Origin: an uncultured Lactobacillaceae bacterium
Lineage (GTDB): Bacteria > Bacillota > Bacilli > Lactobacillales > Lactobacillaceae
Reading direction: 5' to 3'
NCBI GenBank assembly: GCA_945285405.1
Contig: CALYQJ010000002.1
Location: forward strand, 87,218 to 151,217
Length of the DNA: 64,000 nucleotides
Below are positions 58,793 through 64,000 of the stretch, in pieces. The first letter of the stretch is position 1. Every line of letters begins with the position of its first letter. A program made the position numbers and the translations under genes. Below the pieces are notes generated by a model. It saw nothing but the letters and a program-made list of their open reading frames with translations. It was not told where the DNA came from and made no database searches.

Positions 58793-59344
58793 TTAGATCT
58801 TTTCAACTTGTGAAAATTCAACTTCAGTATCAGTATCGCGGCCAAACATTTGAATAATTAAATTTAGTTTATGACGCTCAGGATTAATTTCCCTAATCTT
58901 ACCTTCTAGTCCTTCAAACGCTCCTTCAACAACTTTAACGGTTTCACCAATTTCAAAATTATGTTCATTTGGAGCAACTTCTTGATCTTGTTTAGCCAAA
59001 ATATCTTCAACTTCTGTTGGTAGAAGTGGCGCCGGCTTTGAACCTGCACCATGAGAACCTACAAAACCTGTAACTCCTGGTGTATTACGAACAACAAACC
59101 ATGAACGATCAGTCATTACCATTTCAACAATCACATAACCGGGAAAAGTCTTTTTTTCCTGCATCTCTATTTTACCGGTTCGCCCATTTTTTACGCGTTC
59201 TTCACTTGCTGGAACAATTACATCAAAAATATAATTCTCCATTCCCATTGATTGAGCTCTGGATTTTAAGTTCTCTTTAACTTTATTTTCATAACCTGAA
59301 TATGTATGTAAAACATACCATTGCTTTTCTGCTGTTTCTACCAT
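58793..59344 (-). CDS. nusG: Transcription termination/antitermination protein NusG
   Basis: Binds RNA polymerase and controls pausing. NGN domain (about 7-115, WYVLHTYSGYENKVKENL, FPGYVIVEMVMTD, VRNTPGVTGFVG) and a KOW domain (about 128-183, VKVVEGAFEGLEGKIREIN). Length 183 aa is typical. It follows secE by 15 bases, the usual secE-nusG pair. Confidence 0.96.
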   Translation of the reverse strand: MVETAEKQWYVLHTYSGYENKVKENLKSRAQSMGMENYIFDVIVPASEERVKNGRTGKIEMQEKKTFPGYVIVEMVMTDRSWFVVRNTPGVTGFVGSHGAGSKPAPLLPTEVEDILAKQDQEVAPNEHNFEIGETVKVVEGAFEGLEGKIREINPERHKLNLIIQMFGRDTDTEVEFSQVEKI

Positions 59345-59359
59345 CCGTCTACCTCAAAT

Positions 59360-59533
59360 TTAAAATATAAATTTATTTAACAAGAAAGTTAAAATCAAAT
59401 CACAAATTATGAAATAGACAGCAAAAATAATGGTATATGAAATAACGGTCCAAGTGTCATGTCTCGTTTCTTTCGCCGTTGGCCAAGTAGTATCTTTCAT
59501 TGTTTGGCCTACACTTTTAAAAAATTTAATCAT
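59360..59533 (-). CDS. secE: Preprotein translocase subunit SecE
   Basis: A 57-residue single-pass membrane protein, found from the sequence because it is short: MIKFFKSVGQTMKDTTWPTA starts it. The conserved amphipathic block (TWPTAKETRHDTWTVI) precedes one membrane helix (about 30-52). Clamp subunit of the SecYEG channel. ATG 59533 has GAGCGAGG upstream. It lies 15 bases before nusG. rpmG, often found before secE, is not here; a promoter lies directly upstream instead. Confidence 0.93.
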   Translation of the reverse strand: MIKFFKSVGQTMKDTTWPTAKETRHDTWTVISYTIIFAVYFIICDLILTFLLNKFIF

Positions 59534-59572
59534 ATTAATTAATTTTCCATCCTCGCTCTTTAGTTAAAAGTT

Positions 59573-59601
59573 ATTATATCACCGATCTATACTATCACCA
59601 A
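59573..59601 (-). promoter_or_regulatory. secE-nusG promoter
   Basis: Minus strand TTGGTG (59596-59601), 17-base spacer, TATAAT (59573-59578), with an extended -10 (TGA before TATAAT). Confidence 0.85.
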
Positions 59602-59624
59602 AATCTATTTTCTGTTAAACCAGA

Positions 59625-59665
59625 CTTTAAAACAAACAGACTGATAACTTTTAGCTATCAGTCTG
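59625..59665 (-). terminator. Terminator of MMPL exporter gene
   Basis: Ten-bp stem CAGACTGATA/TATCAGTCTG (59637-59646 with 59656-59665) then TTTGTTTT on the minus strand, 6 bases after the stop. Confidence 0.85.
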
Positions 59666-59670
59666 CTCCA

Positions 59671-62600
59671 TTAATTATCTTTAGGAAACATTCTTTGATT
59701 ATGCCAACTTATTAAGCTAATTAAAACCGACATGGACATTGGCAATACAATTACTAAAATAATTAATCCAATAATTACAGCTAAAGCAACTTGAATTAAA
59801 GTTGTTACTCCTGAAGGCATTAATGCTGCAAAAGTCCCACTTAAGATGATAGCTGCTGAAATAACCACTGGCCCGATTACTTTCGCTGAATCTAACATAC
59901 GATCACGTAGATTAGTAATATTTTTGGCATCTTTAAAATGAATCATTAAGAATATACTATAGTCTACCCCTAACGCAATAAGCATAATAAAACTAAAGAA
60001 TGGTGTATTCCAACTTAATAAAGCATTACCTAAAACCACTCTAGAAATGACTCTCGCTAACCATAAAGAAGAAATATAAGATAGCAACAAAGTTGTAATA
60101 ATCGTTAATGGTTGCAAAATTGATTCAGTGACTACCATTAAAGCAAAACCAATACCAATTATCATAATGGCCGCAGTTCTAACAAAATCACTGTTAGCTA
60201 ATGCTCTTAAATCATTGTTTTGAGAAGTTTGACCACCAACTGCAACTTCAACTTTATTTAACTTACTATGTTTAATTTTTGAATTTAAATCATTTTGTAA
60301 ATTAATTAATTGCTTGGAAACTTTTTCAGAATTTGGGTCATCTTTAAAAATCAACATCATTTGAGTAATTTTATGATCATCGTTCATATATGTATCAAAT
60401 GCTGGCTTTAATTCTTTGCTATTAATCATCTTTTTAGGAAGGTAGAACTCATCTCCTACATATGATTTTTGTAAAGCCGACAAGTATTCTTTCAGCTGAT
60501 CATCACCTTTAATTAATTGTGTCAACCCTGAATCAGCTGCTTTTAAACCGTTTTGTAATTCTGTAATTTTACTTGACATTCCTTTAAGTTGGGTATTTAA
60601 AGTCTGTACCCCTTCATTGATTTGTGCACTTCCACTTGCAGCAGTTTGAGCACCACTATTAAGTTGTTCACCATTGTTAGCAAGTTGAGTTGTTCCATTC
60701 ATTAATTGATTAACCCCATTAGTTAATGTGGGAACTTTATCATTTAATCTGCCAATACCTCCTGATAGCATCGAAGTGCCTTGAGCAAGTTGTGTTACTG
60801 AACTTTGTAACTGTGCAATTTGATCCTTTATTACTGATGCTTGTTGCGGATTTGTGTCTCCTAAACTGGCTAGAATAGCATTTGCTTGGTTAGAAAAAGT
60901 ATTAACACCTTGTTGCAACTGCCCCATACCTTGTACCATTTTTTGAGCATTTTGATCAATTAGAGCGGCTCCACTGTTTAGTTGCGGTACATGACTATTA
61001 ACTTGATCAATACCTCCAGCTAAAAGGGATGACCCTTGATTCAGTTGCGCTGCAGAATTTTGTAATTTCGTTAATTCAGTTTTGATTATTACCGCCTGTT
61101 GTGGATTTTTGGCAGAAATTTGTGGTAGAAGTTGTGTTAACAATTGAATTAACTGTTTAATGCCTTGATTTAATTGTTCCATTCCACCAGCTAATTGTTC
61201 GGAATTAGAATGCAGTTTACCCATACCAACATTAAGAGTCGGAAAGCTTTGATGTAATTGACTAATCCCACCAGATAATTGACCTGATCCCTTTGATAAC
61301 TGATTAACTGAATAATTTAAAGCATTTAAATTATTTTTAATTTCTTGAGGATTTAACGAACCAATTGGCTTTAATGAATCAAGAATTTGATTTGCTTGAC
61401 CAACAAACCCACTCACACCTTGCTTTAATTGACCCATGCCATCAGCTAATTGATCAGAACTTGTTGCCAATTGATTAACACCATTCGCTAATGTCGGTAA
61501 CTGACTATGTAATTCATTAACGCCACTATTAACTTGAACGACTCCAGAAGTATATTGATTGACACCACTAGAAAGTTGGGAAGTTCCTGCTGCTAACTGA
61601 GCTGTCCCATTAGCTAACTGTTGAACTTTATCAATATTACCTGACAAATCAGCATCATTTAATTGCTTATTTGCTTCAGCTAATCCTGATTGAATCTTTT
61701 TCAAACCGTTTTTAGATGTAACGATCCCTTTATTCAACGTTTTTAATTGATCAGCTAAATATAATTGCTTGATTTTATTCCCCCCCGGCTGGGTTACTGA
61801 ATTAACAGATTTTACTCCAGGTTCTTTTTGCAAATATTGAGTAATCTCATCAATTGCTGCTAATTGAGCTTGCCGATTTAAACGTTTATCACTCTTAAAA
61901 TATATTGTTGCTGGAGCTGACATTCCTTTACTAAAATGATCTTGAATTACCACATATCCTTTTTTCGCTGGATATGAATTTGGAACTTCATCTGCATTAT
62001 TAAAATTTAAATGAGTGTTCATATTTAAAATTCCAGGCAAAGAAACAATAATTAATAATCCCAAAATAATAACTGGTTGCGTGATACCCACTTTTGAAAG
62101 TCCGTGCCAGAATTTACTTTCTTTAACTCCATTTTTAACTTTACTTGGCCAAAACATTTTTGGTCCCAGTGTCTTCATAAAAAACGGATTCAAAGTTAAT
62201 AAAACAGCTAAGAGAACTAAAACCCCAATAGCAACACCAACTGCACTTTGATAAAAAGAAAACTTGGCTAACGCTAAAACTGAAAAACCAATTAATACTG
62301 AAACTCCACTATAAAGTACAGTTCGACCTCCCCGTTTTAAGGCTTCATGCGTAGCATCATCTGCCGACATTCCTTGAGATAAAAATTGCTTAAAATAATT
62401 ATACAGTAAAATATTATAATCGGTCCCAATCCCAAATAAGACTACAACCATAAATACTTGCGTAAAATTAGATATTGGAAAATCTACTTTATTAGCTAAG
62501 TTCATTACAATACTTAAAGAAGTTAAAAATGCAACACCTACATTAAGTAAAGAAATTAACGGTACAATCGGCGAATGAAAAACAATTACTAAAACAATAA

Positions 62601-63153
62601 AAATAAAAATAACAGCAATAATTTCAGTTTTTTGAATTCCTCTTTCAGCAACTGTATCAAAGTCACTGTTAATTGCATCAATTCCAGTAACATAATTATT
62701 AATTCCGCTAATTTTTAATTTATTTTGTAACTGCTCAACCTGCTTGGTAACCCTTTGATTAGTTTTTACAGTTATTTGAGCAAGTTGAGTAGTTTTATCT
62801 TTAGCAATTAGTTGCTTACGAGTTTGGGCATTATCATTTGGTCCCATTAATTTTGTTACTGCTAAATTACGATCATCTTTCAAATCAGATAATTTATTTT
62901 GAATTTGTTCGCTTTGGTCAGCAGTGATTCGCTTTTTGCTGTTAAAAACCGCAATATACGTTCTAACAGATTTATTTCCATTAGCCTCTTTTTCAAATTG
63001 ACTAGATTGCTGGCTTTCAACATTATTTGGCAGCCTAATTGCTCCTTTTTCTCTAACTAATTGAGAGACATTAGGCATCGTGATTAAGGAAATTAAAACA
63101 ATTACGATCCAGATCACTAACGCCGGAACATGTTTTTTCATAAGTCTGGACAT
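59671..63153 (-). CDS. MMPL/RND-family exporter with long periplasmic-type repeat region
   Basis: A 1160-aa membrane transporter. N-terminal helix, a first soluble loop (about 30-180), a helix bundle with FGIGTDYNILLYNYFKQF (about 240-260) typical of MMPL proteins, a second very long extracellular region (about 395-930), and a C-terminal bundle with LIALGVDYSIFLMIHFKDA. The long region contains YhgE/Pip-like repeats (LAxGxxQLxxG, GMGQLKQGVSGFV / GMGQLQQGVNTFS) over about 400 residues, predicted coiled coil. The open frame starts at 63168 inside the ribosome site; ATG 63153, 8 bases after GGAGG, is the start. Divergent TetR regulator. Substrate unknown (lipid or drug export is possible). Confidence 0.88.
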   Translation of the reverse strand: MSRLMKKHVPALVIWIVIVLISLITMPNVSQLVREKGAIRLPNNVESQQSSQFEKEANGNKSVRTYIAVFNSKKRITADQSEQIQNKLSDLKDDRNLAVTKLMGPNDNAQTRKQLIAKDKTTQLAQITVKTNQRVTKQVEQLQNKLKISGINNYVTGIDAINSDFDTVAERGIQKTEIIAVIFIFIVLVIVFHSPIVPLISLLNVGVAFLTSLSIVMNLANKVDFPISNFTQVFMVVVLFGIGTDYNILLYNYFKQFLSQGMSADDATHEALKRGGRTVLYSGVSVLIGFSVLALAKFSFYQSAVGVAIGVLVLLAVLLTLNPFFMKTLGPKMFWPSKVKNGVKESKFWHGLSKVGITQPVIILGLLIIVSLPGILNMNTHLNFNNADEVPNSYPAKKGYVVIQDHFSKGMSAPATIYFKSDKRLNRQAQLAAIDEITQYLQKEPGVKSVNSVTQPGGNKIKQLYLADQLKTLNKGIVTSKNGLKKIQSGLAEANKQLNDADLSGNIDKVQQLANGTAQLAAGTSQLSSGVNQYTSGVVQVNSGVNELHSQLPTLANGVNQLATSSDQLADGMGQLKQGVSGFVGQANQILDSLKPIGSLNPQEIKNNLNALNYSVNQLSKGSGQLSGGISQLHQSFPTLNVGMGKLHSNSEQLAGGMEQLNQGIKQLIQLLTQLLPQISAKNPQQAVIIKTELTKLQNSAAQLNQGSSLLAGGIDQVNSHVPQLNSGAALIDQNAQKMVQGMGQLQQGVNTFSNQANAILASLGDTNPQQASVIKDQIAQLQSSVTQLAQGTSMLSGGIGRLNDKVPTLTNGVNQLMNGTTQLANNGEQLNSGAQTAASGSAQINEGVQTLNTQLKGMSSKITELQNGLKAADSGLTQLIKGDDQLKEYLSALQKSYVGDEFYLPKKMINSKELKPAFDTYMNDDHKITQMMLIFKDDPNSEKVSKQLINLQNDLNSKIKHSKLNKVEVAVGGQTSQNNDLRALANSDFVRTAAIMIIGIGFALMVVTESILQPLTIITTLLLSYISSLWLARVISRVVLGNALLSWNTPFFSFIMLIALGVDYSIFLMIHFKDAKNITNLRDRMLDSAKVIGPVVISAAIILSGTFAALMPSGVTTLIQVALAVIIGLIILVIVLPMSMSVLISLISWHNQRMFPKDN

Positions 63154-63188
63154 TCTTTTTTCCTCCAAAAAATTTGAAAACGTTTCAG

Positions 63189-63212
63189 CAACTGTTAATT
63201 TTTTGACAGTTG
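63189..63212. promoter_or_regulatory. Inverted-repeat operator in mmpL-tetR intergenic region
   Basis: CAACTGTTAA-N4-TTGACAGTTG, arms matching at 9 of 10 positions, between the divergent exporter and tetR genes, about 40 bases before the exporter ATG. A likely TetR-family operator. A cre-like TGAAACGTTTTCA (minus strand) lies just downstream at 63175-63187. Confidence 0.6.
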
Positions 63213-63286
63213 TAAAAACACAAATAATATCCTAAAATTATTTGAACTAAGTTACAAGAATCAATTCATTAATTATTGTTTGATTT

Positions 63287-63313
63287 TTGACAGATTGCAG
63301 TAAAATGTATAAT
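63287..63313 (+). promoter_or_regulatory. tetR promoter
   Basis: TTGACA (63287-63292) and TATAAT (63308-63313), both perfect, but with a 15-base spacer, shorter than ideal; GGAG follows 7 bases before the ATG. Confidence 0.65.
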
Positions 63314-63327
63314 TTTGGAGTTAAAGA

Positions 63328-63909
63328 ATGAAATATACTTCTGCTAAGGGGCATTCCGTTGGAGTTAAACGTACCCTAATGGCTTTTGAAGATGCTATGT
63401 TTAATTTACTGGGCAAACAAACTTTCGAAAAAGTTACTGTAAGTGAAATTTGTGCACAAGCAATGTATCCTCGAGCTACTTTTTACAATTATTTTGATGA
63501 TAAATATGACTTATTAGAATATTGCTGGAATTCTATTAGTCAAAATATTCATCTTGATCAAATTAATTCTAAACATATGAAGCTATCTCTTTTTGAAGTA
63601 TTTGACCAAGTTTATGATTTATTTTCTTCCTATCAAGATTTACTTCTTAAAATAATTAAGCACAATCCTTTAAATAGTCGACTTGTACAGAATTTTATTA
63701 ACCATTTTTCAAAAATTTTAGAAAAAGTTTTAAATAATACAATTGATAAGCAAAAAAACATAGTCCCTATTGAACTTTTAGCCCAACAATATAGCAATTC
63801 TGCTGTTATAATATTAAAATGGATTTTTTTGGAAGGGCATCAAACAACTTTAAATCAAGCTCATATTTACTTAACTGTATTAGTTGGTGACAGTGCTTTA
63901 CCAGATTAA
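63328..63909 (+). CDS. TetR/AcrR family transcriptional regulator
   Basis: A 193-aa repressor: N-terminal HTH (about 15-65, VTVSEICAQAMYPRATFYNYFDDKYDLLEY) and an all-helical ligand-binding domain. Divergent from the MMPL exporter, the classic local-regulator arrangement, with an inverted repeat between the two. It probably represses the exporter and itself until an exported compound binds. Start ATG 63328 is supported by TTGGAG. Confidence 0.9.
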   Translation: MKYTSAKGHSVGVKRTLMAFEDAMFNLLGKQTFEKVTVSEICAQAMYPRATFYNYFDDKYDLLEYCWNSISQNIHLDQINSKHMKLSLFEVFDQVYDLFSSYQDLLLKIIKHNPLNSRLVQNFINHFSKILEKVLNNTIDKQKNIVPIELLAQQYSNSAVIILKWIFLEGHQTTLNQAHIYLTVLVGDSALPD

Positions 63910-63910
63910 T

Positions 63911-63963
63911 TCTTTAAAATAAAAAAAAGCTGTTTTAAAACAGCTTTTTTTTTATTTTAAAGA
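63911..63963. terminator. Long near-perfect palindrome acting as bidirectional terminator
   Basis: Arms of about 26 bases (TCTTTAAAATAAAAAAAAG...) match with one extra A; the core AGCTGTTTTAAAACAGCT is followed by T runs on both strands. It lies between convergent tetR and the gene at the right edge, whose stop codon is inside it. Confidence 0.85.
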
Positions 63964-64000
63964 ATTTCCAAATCATCAAGTTCAAAATCATCATCGCTAG
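63957..64000 (-). CDS. C-terminal end of an unidentified gene
   Basis: The last codons of a minus-strand frame entering from the right: SDDDFELDDLEIL then TAA (63957-63959). Very acidic tail. Too short to identify. Confidence 0.45.
   Translation of the reverse strand, partial: SDDDFELDDLEIL

Overview
The window looks like a chromosomal segment of a low-GC Lactobacillaceae bacterium. Signs of this are the mevalonate pathway, many sugar PTS systems, a class Ib ribonucleotide reductase, ClpE under a CtsR-type box, a DUF1827 gene beside clpE, and a secreted protein with SLAP-like repeats. The strong AT bias and carbohydrate-rich content would suit an insect-, flower- or gut-associated lactobacillus (for example a Bombilactobacillus-like lineage), but the species is inference. 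I see no rRNA, tRNA, CRISPR array, transposase, integrase or phage module; this reads as ordinary chromosome with accessory sugar operons.

Layout. Positions 1-3.5 kb carry mutS-mutL (minus strand, mutL cut by the left edge). 3.7-6.1 kb hold ptsH-ptsI, a possible 19-codon mini-ORF and a 60-aa gene. 6.3-8.9 kb hold clpE and a DUF1827 gene (plus strand). 9-13.5 kb hold prfC, a CNNM/CBS protein, an AI-2E family permease and a small membrane protein. 13.8-17 kb is an amino-sugar operon (gntR-agaS-nagA) with a palindromic operator. 17.3-20.8 kb hold a DUF402 gene, an SGNH hydrolase, recX, a small membrane protein and a nucleoside deoxyribosyltransferase. 20.9-22.1 kb encode a secreted repeat/3D-domain protein. 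22.1-25.6 kb are thiolase-mvaA-mvaS, divergent from ccpA. 26.9-30.4 kb hold a DUF975 gene and a class A PBP. 30.5-36.4 kb are the housekeeping operon dut-radA-gltX-cysS-mrnC-rlmB.

The gap at 36.4-36.9 kb holds no protein gene. It contains two tandem homologous elements that look like small RNAs with an anti-Shine-Dalgarno loop, the most interesting signal I found. 37.4-43.1 kb is an RpiR-regulated operon: GH4 6-phosphoglucosidase, PTS EIICB, PHP hydrolase and a membrane protein. 43.2-48.5 kb is a mannose-family PTS (EIIC-EIID-EIIB, no EIIA) with a tyrosine phosphatase and a PRD/Mga-like regulator. 48.7-53.3 kb is a textbook licT-bglP-bgl antitermination operon with two RAT/terminator switches and a perfect cre box over the promoter. 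53.7-54.8 kb encode an ArsB/SLC13-like permease. 54.9-58.7 kb are nrdHIEF with a NrdR box pair. 58.8-59.6 kb are secE-nusG. 59.7-63.9 kb are an MMPL exporter with its divergent TetR regulator. The right edge holds the last 14 codons of another gene.

How the genes work together. PtsH/PtsI feed phosphate to the three PTS clusters, and HPr keeps both His15 and the regulatory Ser46. CcpA, the partner of HPr-Ser46-P, is encoded here too, and cre-like sites lie before the beta-glucoside operon (perfect match), the mannose-type PTS, the GH4 operon and ccpA. Only one PTS EIIA domain is visible, the one fused to BglP, so the other two PTSs must borrow EIIA from elsewhere. Several gene starts were moved from the longest open frame to a site with a Shine-Dalgarno sequence; each case is noted.
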